From Hemerocallis citrina (lineage: Eukaryota > Streptophyta > Magnoliopsida > Asparagales > Asphodelaceae), in NCBI GenBank assembly GCA_017893485.1, contig CM030359.1:33625175-33689174 (forward strand): 64,000 bases of DNA, read 5' to 3'. This document shows positions 44,376 through 56,689 of this stretch, piece by piece (the stretch's first letter is position 1; each line of letters begins with the position of its first letter). The notes beneath the pieces were generated by a model. The model was not told where the DNA came from, did no database searches, and saw nothing but the letters and a program-made list of their open reading frames with translations. The position numbers and the translations under genes are program-made.

Positions 44376-47300
44376 TCAGTTCAGCATCGGCCCGATCTCT
44401 ACCTCCTCATCGTCAAACTCCTCTACCTGGAATACTCTGGCTATCCTTCCTCTTGCCCTCGTGGCCGCAGCTGTAGCCCAAAAGGAGATAAGATGCATGA
44501 TGTGAGTCAGGTTACCAGAAATACTATTGCATGAAGCACGAAAATAAAAATTATTTCTGTCAAGCCATAACACCCATGTTGTTGCCGCTATTGCGATGTA
44601 CCACGCCTTCTTCATATCATGTCGACTCGTTGCAAATTTGGGGTCGATCCACAAATCCTCATATACGCAGGGGTAGTCGCTTGTTCCTAAGGCTCGGAGT
44701 ACCTCAACCATTGTTGCCTTACTTCTTGGGCAGTGAATGAAGAGGTGATTTAGATCTTCCACATGTACTTCGCAGAAACCACAGTTGGTCGCCACCTGTG
44801 GTTGTCTTTTGGCAAGGTTTTGCCTAGTGAGGATAGCATTATTGAGCACTAGCCATAAGAAAACTCTGACTTTAAGAGGAGTTTTCGCCTTTCACAACAC
44901 CTGTGCCCAGCTGGGTCTGCATCCTCGAAAGTGGATCCGATGATACATAGATCTCACTGAGAAAGCTCCCTCGTTCTCGAAACCCCAGCGCTTCTGATCT
45001 GGGCCTTGTATGCACCTTGTGCCTGCCCGTGTGATGTGTGCTTGCATGTCAAGCAATTGCTAGTGTAAATTTGGGGTGAGTGTGCCTCGGAACGCCGGTC
45101 TCCAACCTCCCCTTTTCCAACCTTCGGCAACGGACATATTCGGTCGACTCGACCTCTCATACAGCTCTGGGAATGTTTCCTTCAGGGTATGGGCTCCACA
45201 CCACCTATCCCACCAGAATCTGGTGGACTGGCTATTGCCGATATTCGACGTAACTGCCGAATTGAAGGGGCTGCTAGCCTTGGCAATTCCTTTCCAGAGT
45301 CGCAAAACTTTAGCCCTTACTCGAAAGCCAAGGTTTCTCGTGCATTTTCCTCTTAGATAAGGTTGAATGAAATCCTGCCAACCTTCCCCGCTATTGTGGA
45401 ATACCTTCCACCACCATTTTCCCAGCAGGGCGAGGTTCATATCTCTGAGATCGATGATGCCTAGCCCTCCATGCTTCTTCTTCATGCAAGCGATACTCCA
45501 TTTGATAAGGTGGTAACCTCCTTTATCCGAGTCTGCCCCCTTCCAAAGGAATCGTTTTCGAATCCGGTCAACCCTCTGGATCACCCATCTAGGAAGCTCA
45601 AAAAATGACATGTAGTGGATTGGCAGGTTAGACAACACTGAGTTGATGAGTACCACTCTGCCCCTGAGAGACAACGATTTACCTTTCCAACCAGACAGTC
45701 TGTCCTCCACCCTGTCAATGATAGCCAACCAGTCTGCTTTAGATAATTTCCCTGGTCTGAGTGGTAGTCCTAGGTATTTGATAGGGAAGCCACTCGTCGT
45801 ACAGTTCAAAATAGTAGCGTGCTCCCCTGCTTCATCATCGGATAGTGAAATTGGAGTCAGCGCACTCTTGTAAAAATTAATCCTAAGGCCTGACCAGGCC
45901 TCAAAACAGTATAGTGTCCCTTTAAAGCAGACAGTTTCTTGTCTAGACCCATTACCAAAGAGTAAGGTGTCATCTGCGTATTGTAAGATCGTACACCCTT
46001 TAGTAGATGCGGAACTGGCCACTAGCGTGATCCAACCTTTTTCCTGGCAATTTTCCAGCATAACCGTCAACACATCTGCTACAATGGTAAACAGGAGTGG
46101 TGACAGCAGGTCCCCTTGTCTAAGACCCTTCCTGTAAGAGAACGGCTGCCCTGGCCTACCATTCACTGATATGGCCGTCTTTCTAGAATGCAAGCATTGC
46201 CTGATCCAGCAGATCCATTTATTCCTGAAGTCCCTACCCCTGAGAGCTTCCAGCAAGCATTCCCAATCGACCAAGTCATAATCTTGCTCAAAGTCCAGCT
46301 TACGCAGAAAGCTCTTAGAGTTGGTCGTATGGAAGCGGTGGATAACTTGTTCTGCCGTTGCCACACAATCTAGAATATTTCTGCCCTTAATGAAGCCCGA
46401 TTGGGATTTGTTGATCAGACTGTCCATAATACTCCCCAGGCGGATGGCTAGGATTTTTGTAATAATCTTCGCCGAGCAATTTATGAGGCTGATCGGCCTA
46501 AAATTGCCCACTTTTGACGCCTCTTCCCGTTTGGGAATGAGGACTACATCTGCAAAATTAAACATACCCAATCTGAGCATGTTGTTAAAAAAGTCATCCA
46601 GCAGTGCCATATAGTCCCCTTTAATTTCTTCCCAGAAGATTTGGAAGAACATCATTGGGAAGCCATCTGGCCCTGGCGACTTGTCCGCTCCCATGTGGCT
46701 GATTGCCTTTTTAACTTCCTCCTCCGAGAACGGGGACTCCAGGAAGGATAGCGATGGTGATGACTCGCTCTGGTAAGTCTGCCAGAAATCATTCCTGAGT
46801 GGGACTCGGAAGTCATTCTTCTTCCCCAAGACGTCCTTGTAGTATCCTTGGAAGGTTGTGGAAATCACTTGTTCGTCTTGTACTGTTCCCGAGCTTATTT
46901 CTAAGGATAAAATGAGATTGGAACTGCGCCTCGCACTTGCCACTCGATGGAAGAAGGCCGTGTTCACGTCTCCCTCTTTGAGCCACGAAATTCTAGATCT
47001 TTGTTGCCATTTAATTTCTTCCATCTTATAGAGATTGGCAATACTCTCACGGAGCTCCAGAAGTCTATTTCTTTCCTCCTGTGACAGGTCTCTTGATTCC
47101 TCCAGTCTTTCGAGTTCATCAATTTCTTCCAACAGAGAATCTTTTTCGTGCCAGATGGTCGAGAATCTAGATCGGTTTCATTTACGTAGCCGCTTTCTTA
47201 ATCTGCGAATTTTTTCACACCATCGGCCCACAGCATCTGTGCCAGTCACTGGGAGCACCCAGTTTTCCATCACCATGTGGTGAAACCCCTGAATCTCCAG

Positions 47301-48041
47301 CCAGGCCTTCTCAAAACGGAATTTTCTGTGCCTTTTGGCTCCCTAAAGCCCACTGTCAAGAAGGATTGGGGTGTGATCTGACATTGGTCTAGGGATCGAT
47401 CTAGCAGTTGCAAAGGGGAACTTAGTCTCCCAATCCATCGACACGAGTATCCTGTCCAATTTAGCCATAATCGGAGTAGACTGCATGTTAGACCACGTAA
47501 ATAGTCTATCATTAATAGGGATATCTATCAACTCAAGATCCGTAATCACCCTATTGAACACCACTCTGTGCTTGTCGCTGGAACCTCTACCCTTGTGTTC
47601 GAACGCAAATCGGGTAATATTGAAGTCTCCCCCCGACAATCCAGGCCCCCGGCTAACGGAGACGAATATTGGCCAGTTCTTGCCAAAAGGCCTCACGCTC
47701 TGAAGCCACGTTCGGCCCATAAACAATTGTGATAGTCTGCATATACTTATCAGATCGTTGTTCCAGACGTGTAGTCAGGGAGAATGTACCATTATAGACC
47801 TTTGAACACTTGAGCAGGTCCGAGTTGAAGCCAATGGCAATTCCTCCTGAGGCTCCCGCGGATGGGCGTAAAACCCATTCCTTGATTCTGTTCCCCCTAT
47901 TCTCTTAAGTTTGGTCCCGTGTGTAAGTTTGGTCTCCTGAAGCCCAACCACTTCCACCATGGACTTTATGATAACGTCTCTAACCATATCTCTTTTACCT
48001 TTATCCCCCAGACCCCGGACGTTCCAGAAAAGCGTATTCAT
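44376..48041 (-). pseudogene. LINE ORF2: endonuclease, reverse transcriptase, zf-RVT
   Basis: It starts at ATG 48041 (MNTLFWNVRGLGDKG), overlapping the ORF1 stop. The apurinic-type endonuclease shows VGLQETKL, GGDFNITRF and MSDHTPILL, so the main catalytic residues remain. RT follows: SPGPDGFPMMFFQ, RPISLINCSAKIITKILA, GLRQGDLLSPLLFTIVADV and the active site YADD in LQYADDTLLFG. Near the end is CGFCEVHVEDLNHLFIHCP, the zinc-binding region common after plant L1 RTs. Damage: two compensating frameshifts within the endonuclease (near 47905 and 47655) and in-frame stops near 47343, 47182, 45060 and 44893. Otherwise the frame is the same throughout. Confidence 0.9.
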
Positions 48042-51000
48042 TGGGGAACCATGTCCGAGATGACCGTGTGTGAGGGACTCGGGCGGGTTTTGCCCTCAGA
48101 GACCGTTATCCCCCCAGAGTTGGATCCTAGTTCCCCATGAACACTAGATTTAGCCCTCTCAGTTTCCCAACCCCTCAACTTGTTAAGAAGTAACGCGTTG
48201 CGTTCTTTATCACAAACTTCCAAACCACAGGTGATAGCTAATAAAAAAACTTCAGAGTCTGACATGAAATTTAAAATATTAGCAAGAAAAAGTTTTGTAC
48301 CGCCATTGACGTGTTTAGCCACTTTGGCGGCCGCCGCTCTCTCCAGAAAGTCATCCAAGGACTCCGCATGAGCCCTCTTGGGCGACCTCTGCACCCTGAA
48401 TCCAACCGACCTGTTAGACGAACCAATACTGACTCCTGGAGCGGATTCTGGCAATGTAGACCGAACCATATCTGGAGAGATTTCTCTTTGAGTATCCGCA
48501 ATAAATTCTAAATCTTCTGAGTCCTCATCTGTAAATGAGAAGTCAACATCCAGGTTCAGATGCCCTTCTAGGTCCTCTTCACTATCAGCATGCTGATTGT
48601 GAAATTGTAGATTGTCCTTTCTCAACGTGGACTCCTCATTGAGCCCAGAAACCGCTGCTGAAATTTCAAGAGCAGTTGTGTTCTTTTTCGTGGTCCCCTC
48701 AGTGGGCCCACAATCTGTTTTCTTAGTGAAGACAGTAAATTCACTGGCGGTAGGAGCGGCAAGAAGCATTTTGGGCCCCTCTATAGGCCCATAAACTTCT
48801 ATGTTGCTCACTCCAACCCCACCCGTATAGGAGAAACTAGTCTCTTCACTACTACCACCTCCGCGTTCCACCATACCGTTGGTCTCACATAACCCACGGA
48901 CCACCACACCGCTGTCCCTACTTAACTTGCGGTGCAGCACACCGCTCGACCCCAATATCAATGCGACAGAGCTGCTGTCGCCTGCGGTAGCCTTACCTCC
49001 CCTCCCATGTGTCGCTGGCTTATTGGGTGACTCTGCGGCGCTTTCATGCATCCCTTTAACCAAGGGAGAAGGCGTACAGCTCACAGTCTTGAGCGCCAAA
49101 CTCCCTTCCTCACCCTCCTTTTCTTCTTTGTTGTCTTCTTTCCCACTTCTGGGTATGCTCAGCTTTGGGGCGCCAACAACCCCCCTCTTCTCACTACCTT
49201 CTGTGCTCTCCTCTCTGTGAGCGCTCAGTACTCCTTTTGTTTCTTTCCCCAAACAAGCCTCTACGACCTGACTCTTCGGTACCAGCGAAGTTTCTTTTTG
49301 CCCCAGTGGTGCTTTCCACACTTTTTCTACCCACTCACCTTGTCGATTGCGCCTTCTCTTTTGGCTTGTTCTCAGAGCTGAGTAGGTGACTGCCATATCT
49401 GGGGTTTGCAGACCCAGACTCCCTTCCCCTCGCCAAAGCCTGTCCCTCTTCAGACGTCTTCAGAGCTTGACTGCTTTGTAGCTCTCTGTTGCCAAAGTGG
49501 GTTGTCAGCATTTTGCCTTTACTCTGAAAAGCCTTAGTTGTCGAAAACTTTACTGGATCTTGGATTGAGGTTTCATGGTCGTTGGATCCCTTGGTCTGGT
49601 GTCGAAGCCGATCATCGGCGTCCCTCCCAGCCTCAGTCTTCTCTGATCCCTCACCTGATGCCTCTTGGAATGCCTCCATTCTTCTCGCCACCTCAATCAC
49701 CTCTCGATGGGCCCTCTCGACCTCGTGGGAGCCATCGATGGTGAGCTCTCATGCTGGCGACGTCACTTGCTTGTAACTCTTTCTGTCTCTGAGAGAGGAT
49801 TGAGGTGCGGGGGCAGTGATGGAGGTTTGATCAGACTCCCCATCTGCGCATTTTTCGAGGACAAAACGTATGAGATAGGAGTCCTCGTAAGAGTAAACTT
49901 TTGCAAACCTCGTCATCAAGGTGATGTCCCTACTTCTTATCAATACCCTTGCCGAAACAATTTCCGATCGTCGAACAGTCTTCTCATCTATCTCCTCTAT
50001 TGTTCCGAATTCGGAAACCATCTCTTGCAGCGCTTCTTTCTTCCAAAAATGTAAAGGAATGTTATGGATCCATACCCAATATCTAAATCCTTGGGGTTTT
50101 TCGGCACCAAAACTAGGTGAACATGATTCAAAATCCAGTTTGAAGTGCCCGAAGTCCAAAGCAGCTTCTCCGGTGATCTCTAACATCTTCTGCGTTGATG
50201 GAAAGGAAACCAAAAACTGGAGAGGGGGCACATTCTTTTGACGACCCAGTCGCGATGCGCCTTCATCGGCCATTTCTCGCTCAAGGCTTTGAGTACATGT
50301 GCCTCCGATGGTCTTCCCGCCTTCACACGCGCCACAGCACACCACTGCTTGAGCCAATTTTCCTTCGCCTTAATGGTAGTGAGGCTGTTAGCCAGTCTTA
50401 TCGTCGCCGGGCTGTCCGGTGATCTACCCCTATAAACTCTCCTTGCTTCATCATCATTGGAGGCGGCAACGTTGGTGCAATTGTAAGAGAGGTGCCCCCA
50501 TTTCAAGCATCTAAGACAGCGCACATCTTTGGTGCACTCCGTACGGAAATGACCCAACTCACCGCAGTTGAAACACGGTACCAGCTTTCGCTTCCCCTTT
50601 CTTTGTGCTTTCTTGAGAATTTTTTGTGTTGGCAGTGGTGATTTGGATCTTCTTTTCCTCTTGTGAACAACTTCCTGCCACTTTTCAACTTCTGCCCCAA
50701 CTGGCGGTAGACAATTGTTCTCCCCTGGTTCCTCATTTGGTCCCCTTCTTTGGGCCCAAATGTCGTTGGACCTAGGGGGTTCGATGGTCAGCCGCCTTGG
50801 AGGTAGATGGTTGGAGTTGCGAAGTAGGGGGGGAGCAATGGGTTGGAGTTGCTTTTTGGGTGTTAGTGGTGAAGTAGTCACCGATGGAGGATGGAACTGG
50901 TGGGTTGCATCAGTTGGTCTTGGCGGAGTGGTGGAAAACCTGTTGCTGGTGAGAGTGTTGATGCTGGTAGGGATCCCTATGTTGCATTCCCTGTTGTGTG

Positions 51001-51530
51001 CGTTGGTGAGAGTATCGGGTGTTCTCCCTATCGCTCCTTTCTCTATTTCTTTATTGCTTGTCCCTGCGATTGTCATTTTGGTACCCAACCGTGCTGTAGC
51101 GTTCTTGGACGTGATGCCGGCTCGAAGTCGGGGTTCTCTTACGCCATGATTGGCCTGTAGGGGGACCCCCTCTTTGGGACCTCCCGTCCACTACCCGCTC
51201 CGTAGCGGGGCGATGATGAGCGGAGCCACTCCCCTCTCGTCGTGGTAGCGCATTTCGATGTGCCCGCGGAGGGGATTGTGCCAGCCTGAGCCCTGAGGGT
51301 TCTCCCTCCGATACAAATGGTTGCTGTTTATTGCATGGGTTTTGGTTTTGATGTTGATATTGTGTTTGAACTTTGGGTTTTGGAGGAGAGGCTACTTTGG
51401 GTTTTGGAGGAGAGGCTACGTCGGAGTAGGAAGGAGGTTGGGTAGGTGGTGGAGGAGGTGGTGGACCAGTCGGAGTGTGGCGGACCCTCTCTATGGGTCC
51501 GCACCCACTCATCTCAAGCTCTGTGAGCAT
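48038..51530 (-). pseudogene. LINE ORF1: zinc knuckles then DUF4283-like domain
   Basis: The start is at 51530 or, more likely, the next ATG at 51512 (MSGCGPIERVRH). A Pro-rich start is followed by a basic part, then two CCHC knuckles CFNCGELGHFRTEC and CLRCLKWGHLSYNC (about 50580-50480). A DUF4283-like RNA-binding domain follows at about 50230-49900 (FLVSFPSTQKMLE, YWVWIHNIPLHFWKKEALQ, ARVLIRSRD). A long Ser/Glu-rich C-terminal part runs to the stop at 48038. The frame shifts near 51070, 50340 and 49380 and has a stop at 49749. ORF1 proteins of this type bind the LINE RNA. Confidence 0.8.
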
Positions 51531-51561
51531 AGTCAGTTGACGGAAACTCGGTTCTTCTTCC

Positions 51562-51577
51562 CTCCTATTGGATTATT
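51562..51577. repeat. LINE target-site duplication, right copy
   Basis: CTCCTATTGGATTATT, identical to 44097-44112. It marks the LINE 5' end and the point where family 1 copy B resumes (TAAACCC). Confidence 0.9.
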
Positions 51578-54091
51578 AAACCCTATAGCTTTCTTATTGG
51601 ATCCTACCCTAAACTCATCTACCCAATAACCCAACCCACTAACCCTATATATCTACTCTGTTAAACCCGCTACCCATTATCCAAATACTAATCCTATATA
51701 TACCATAATCTATCCTAAACCCTAATTAACCTTACGCTAATTACCCCAGCCGCTGGAACCCCCCCCCCCCATCATCTTGTTCCTTTTCTCCCCTACTACC
51801 CATCTCCTCATCCCTCTGACTTCCTCCGTACCCATCCCGCCTGTGCCTTATCCCCGCAACCCAACTTCGAGTCATCCCCTGTGCTGCCTCGTCAACCCCT
51901 GCAACCGCCACCTTCATCACCGAAACCTATCCTCTTGCTCCCGTCCACTGTGCCCCAAAGAGCCGCCAGTGCACACCGCACCATTGCCTCCTCCTTTGCT
52001 CGAGCCAACAACAGAGCATCCTTCGTCGACATCCTCGTCAACCTCTGCCTCCTGATCGCCTGCCTCCTCACCCCATCCTCCATCCTCCAATCTGCCACCA
52101 TCATCGACCCCCTGCACACCACCACCATGTTCACTCGCCTTCTTCCTCTGATCGCCTATGAAACCCATCGTCCATCGCTAACATCCCCGAGCTGCAACCC
52201 ACCTCTTCTTCGACACACCCCCTGCCCTTGCCCAGAGCCTTACCGCCCTCCGATCATCCCTTTCCTCCTGCTGATCCCCTGTTTTCCATCACCGTCGTCG
52301 ACCACTTGGCAGATCCCAACCCTGAGCACCCCCAACCTCCTGTAGTCGCCACCCTGTGTCCCTGTGCCGATCACCATTGCCGAAGCCCTACCGCTGTCAA
52401 GTCGAAGTCGCAGAGTACTTTCCCCCTTGCTCGGTTTTGTGATGGCTTTGAATCTGGGCCGTCCGATCACCATCATGTTCGCAATCATCATCTTCATCAT
52501 CATCAGATATGAGTAGTCGATCACCCTTGATCTTGATCTTTGATTTTGATCCTTGAATCTCGGCCCTTGATCGTCTCGATTGTCTCGTTCATCTTCTACT
52601 TGGTGAGTTAAACATTTGATCCACTTTTTGTTCTCATTCATCGATTTGTCAATCATGGTATATTTTACTCCTTTGCTACTATTCTAATTCTTATATATTC
52701 TATTTTCGGTCTCGTATGTTGCATCGATCGCCTCTCGCTCGTGTGGACTTGTGTTGTTGCAATTGCTCACGCCACCGCCACGTCGTCTTGGATTGAACTA
52801 ACCTCGCAAGAATGTGTTCGTTGCCCGGGATCCATTCCTATTATTCTAATGATCTCATTGGAATCGTTATCTTGTAAGGCAAGTAACTTGTATGAATTTT
52901 CTTGTTCCTCGTACAAGCATAAATACCGCAAGTAGATCTCTATTATAACTTATTCTTTATGTTATTACTCATTGATAATCTTGTTCCTATTTGTTGATTT
53001 TCTTCTATCAATTCCGTAATCATAAAAAATCATAAACACCAATTGTGTACTTCTGCCCTGCTGTATATTCTGACTTGTAGCCTGATTTTGACCCAGTTAA
53101 ACTTTGAATCTGTTAGAACTTTATGAATATGGAATGTAGCCCCAGATGTCTAGTTTACAACCGTTTGATGGAATCAAATTCAGACTTATAGGTTGTGAAG
53201 TATCACTGTTTTAGTGTTACTGTGTCTGAAATTTCAGATTCATAAATATGTTGCATCACTCTGGTTTCCAATTTAATATGGGTATGCTAGGTGTAAGATA
53301 ATAACTTGAAATTTTGCATGCTGAGACTATAAACACTAGAGGACCTTCCCTAATTTTCATGGAATTAATTGATGAAGTTTCAGAACTGTTTCATGTTTCT
53401 AATCACAATTTTACAATTTCTGGCTGACCATGAAATCGATGAAGTTTGCTGTTTTGACATCAGTTGCTACAACTTTTATGCATCTTTTTTATATGCGCTA
53501 GATTCGAAAGAGAGAATAGTTTCTAGATTTTCTGATCGATCTAGATTTGCATTCCTGTGGTAGAGGGAATCTCATTTTTGGTGCAGCAACGTCTTGCTGT
53601 CCAGAATTGGTATTTTTCTATGTTTAAATATTTGCATATTGTTTCTTGTATTTTGTGATTTAGAACATGTTCTTTGCATCATATAAGCTCTTGATACATC
53701 CTTGTCTTGTCCCGATTTTGTTCTCATTATCTCTTGATCATGTTTATTTTGTAATAAAAAGTAACAAGCCGGGGTTAAGGGAAAGATCTAGTAGTGGACA
53801 TTATTAAGAAAAGTGTACTCGAAAGGGGGCCCGTGTTTCCCGTAATAGTGGCACCTGATTTGATTACATTATATGATTTGGATTACATTTGGATGATTTG
53901 GATTACATTTGGATAATTTGGATTACTCAATATGATTTAGTTAATGTGATTCGGTTAACAAGATTTGGATTACATGATATGGTGGACCACTACGTGATGC
54001 CTGAATTCACGGCCCTATAGAATCCACTATGAAATCTAAACGTAACTTGATTGTATGTAGCAACCATGTGGTAAATAAATGGGACACATGA
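51578..54091 (+). mobile_element. Family 1 LTR copy B, middle part
   Basis: It continues the LTR after the LINE: CCTA-rich run, CTATATATACC, the C-rich block (51750-52430, with a 12-base C run), ATC and GATCTT tract (52465-52550), the GTGCAGCAAC (53581) and GGGGGCCCGTGTTT (53825) blocks. At 54091 it is cut by a family 2 LTR. Frames such as 51881-52345 are Pro/Ser/His-rich artefacts of the C-rich block. Confidence 0.7.
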
Positions 54092-54140
54092 TGTAACACC
54101 CCGCAAAATTTAAATGACAATTTTGTCCTCGGGTGTTACG

Positions 54141-54793
54141 CACGTGCATTTTGTACTATTACTGATCATATCCATAACGCATTTTTGATATGTAATTTTG
54201 AATTCCAATTATTTATGCAATATTGTATTCTTAAAATCACATTTGAGACAACTCGAATGCTAGATTTCAATCTTTGAGTTTTACGTGCTTTTTACGTATT
54301 ATCGATGCACGTGTCGATTTCGGGTATTCCACCGTTACGTGCAAAGTTTTCAATGGATTTCAATTATTTATCTTTATAAACATGTTTTAATTTGTTTTGT
54401 AAACGAAAATTCAATTTTTGACTATCTTTATTAAAATAAATTTTCTACGTGCAATACACGTGTTTTCTGTACGTTTGAGTATATTATCAAATATGTATGT
54501 TAAATATACTTTCTATTGCATTCCAATTGATTATAAATATTTTTCGGTTCATAAAGTCAATTTTTGTATTTTTTGAGATTTTACGGGCGACGCACGTGTT
54601 TTGGTGCACGTGTTGTAAGCGCGTTCTTCCTTCAAAATAAATTTTCAGGAAATGTTTCTTTCCATTTTATTGTGCATGAAAAGTATAATTTTTAAAGTTA
54701 ATTTTATATATTTATTACATATATAAATAATTATTTTAAAAGGATTAAATAAATAAATAGTTTTGTACACAAGCACGTGCACGTGCACACGTG
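54141..54793 (+). promoter_or_regulatory. Cluster of eight G-boxes (CACGTG) upstream of the LTR TATA box
   Basis: CACGTG occurs at 54141, 54308, 54457, 54593, 54607, 54774, 54780 and 54788, all within 0.8 kb upstream of the TATA box. In plants this hexamer binds bZIP and bHLH factors acting in light, abscisic acid and stress responses. About 0.2 copies would be expected by chance in this length. Confidence 0.7.
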
Positions 54794-54949
54794 CGATGTG
54801 CACACAATTTGGGGACCGGGCTGCTCATGAGGAGAGGGAAATTTTGGAGTTTTGATTTTGAAAACAAGAGGGAAAGCAAGTTACAAAATTTATAATGGGT
54901 TAGTGGTGTTCATGTGGAGGTAGTTATACTAACTACCCATTAGCTTTCT

Positions 54950-54956
54950 TATAAAA
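54950..54956 (+). promoter_or_regulatory. TATA box of family 2 LTR
   Basis: TATAAAA followed by ATGCACTC and a CT-rich leader; same position relative to the AGGTGGGTGTTTC motif as in other copies (about 350 bases here, 260-290 there). Confidence 0.6.
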
Positions 54957-55782
54957 ATGCACTCTTAGCCTCTCTTTCTCTCATCTCTTTTCTCCCTTCT
55001 CTCTTGCCAATCCGAGACAACCCAAAACAGCATAAGCTCTGTCCATTCCTCCATTTTATTACCATTCCACTTGCCTATATACATATACTAATGTATATAT
55101 ATGTACATACATAGTATGTGTACATGAAAGAAGATAGGAGTTATTCTTGATGATTGCCGAATGGAGATGGAGATGCTCATTGATGGATGCTTACCGAAAT
55201 GTGGAGCTTGGAGGATAGCTTTGGTGCACGGATTTCGAGGAGTTGCAATTGGAGCTCCTAATTCTAGGGGTTCATTTGGGTAACAAATCTTCAATTTAGG
55301 TGGGTGTTTCTTAAATGCTTTCTAATTTAGGAATATAATTTGCATGATAGATGATATGTGATTTACTTGGTTGAAATTGAATTGATCGCATGAAATTGAT
55401 TATGGTAAATGCAAATTGCTATGCTTGTTACGATTGCTAGTTGAATTGCTAGAATTGAAGTGATTGTATGAAATTGATGCATATTGAGACATTATTGGAA
55501 TAATGCGAAATGTGGCGAAAAGTATGATTTATAACCTCAAAATGTTATTTACACAAGTATAGAGATTTTTGTAAAGTAAATTTTGATAAAAGAAGGTAGT
55601 TTATTTGGAAAATATGTTTTGATGCATTTTTTGATTGGGAAAAAGAGAACTTGGGAATTGGTAATATATATGATAATGTTTTAAAAAGGGATATTCTGGA
55701 AATAAATTATATTTTGTATATGGAAGTACAATCGATTCAAAAGTCGAAAAGTGTAGGCAAAGATGCAAATTGTGGATTTAAC

Positions 55783-56210
55783 AGTCGACTGATTACTTCC
55801 ACAGTCGACTGGTAAGTGTTAAAAAGTTGGTTTTCATCAGCGGGACAGTCGACTGAATACAGTTACAGTCGACTGCTGCTTTGATGTTGAGTTTTCAAGA
55901 TATTTGCGGGACAGTCGACTGATACTGCCACCAGTCGACTGAACCGAACTGTTTATGATTCTTGAGTTTGAAATTGATTTTGACAAATGAAAGTTAAATA
56001 AGTTTTGAATACGAGATTTTATGATTATTAAGATTTGATTGAGTTTTATTGTGAAATGCACACAAGGTGATGAAAGATGAAATTGACAAAGAAATTAAAT
56101 TGGAACACTGCGGAACAGCCGACTGCCGTGTGCAGCAGTCGACTCTCCCGAGTGGTTATGAAGAATGTGAATTGACAGAACAAGTCGACTGGAAGAGTTC
56201 CCAGTCGACT
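55783..56210. repeat. Array of five paired AGTCGACT palindromes
   Basis: Pairs start at 55783/55803, 55847/55867, 55913/55933, 56117/56137 and 56183/56203. Every pair is spaced exactly 20 bases; nine of ten sites are exact, the tenth is AGCCGACT. Pair-to-pair steps are 64, 66, 204 and 66. Spacers of the first three pairs are also alike (GATTAC, GAATAC, GATACT at their start). Other family 2 copies in this window lack the array. It lies behind the leader, in the body of the LTR. Confidence 0.9.
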
Positions 56211-56689
56211 GTCCAGAGTGCTTTTTGATATATCTGAAATCTTGTGAATTGTTTGTGGTAAAGATTGTGAATCTGGATATTGGTAAACTCTATTTGTTGT
56301 TGCATAAATTTATATGAAATGAATCATAGTTGAATTGAGAATTTACATGAGATGAATCATAGATTTGAATTGAGAATTAAATGAATATGAAAGGCTAAGA
56401 TCATGATGAGAAAGTCTGTGAGACTCAAAATTGAATTATGAGCTGGTAATGCTCAATTGGAAATTGTGAATGGGAAATTGAAACCAAAGAGTAGCTAAGT
56501 CTCCCCCGGCAACGAAATGAAATGAAATGAGAATTTGAAAGACCAAGGTTGGTCAGGTATTGTAATGAATGAATAAGTCCGGTTGAGTGGAGAGGCTAAC
56601 TCTAGAGCTTTGATTTTTATTCATGATTCTAATAATTAATACATTGTAAGGCTGTAATGAAAGTAAGAGAAAAACATAAGTATGGGAGC

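Larger units (their letters stand above)
44113..51561 (-). mobile_element. Full-length L1-type LINE, 7.4 kb, inactive
   Basis: It has every part of a plant L1: short 5' leader (51561-51531), ORF1, ORF2 beginning on the ORF1 stop, a 3' untranslated part (44375-44119) and a poly(A) tail (T run at 44111-44118). Exact 16-bp duplications flank it, as expected from target-primed reverse transcription. Full length at the 5' end is unusual, since most LINE copies are truncated. Several stops and frameshifts in both ORFs show it is no longer active. It inserted into family 1 copy B. Confidence 0.9.

Noticed and set aside
51777..52345. Plus-strand Pro-rich open frames
   Set aside because: They come from the C-rich block of family 1 copy B; sequence is not conserved as protein between copies.
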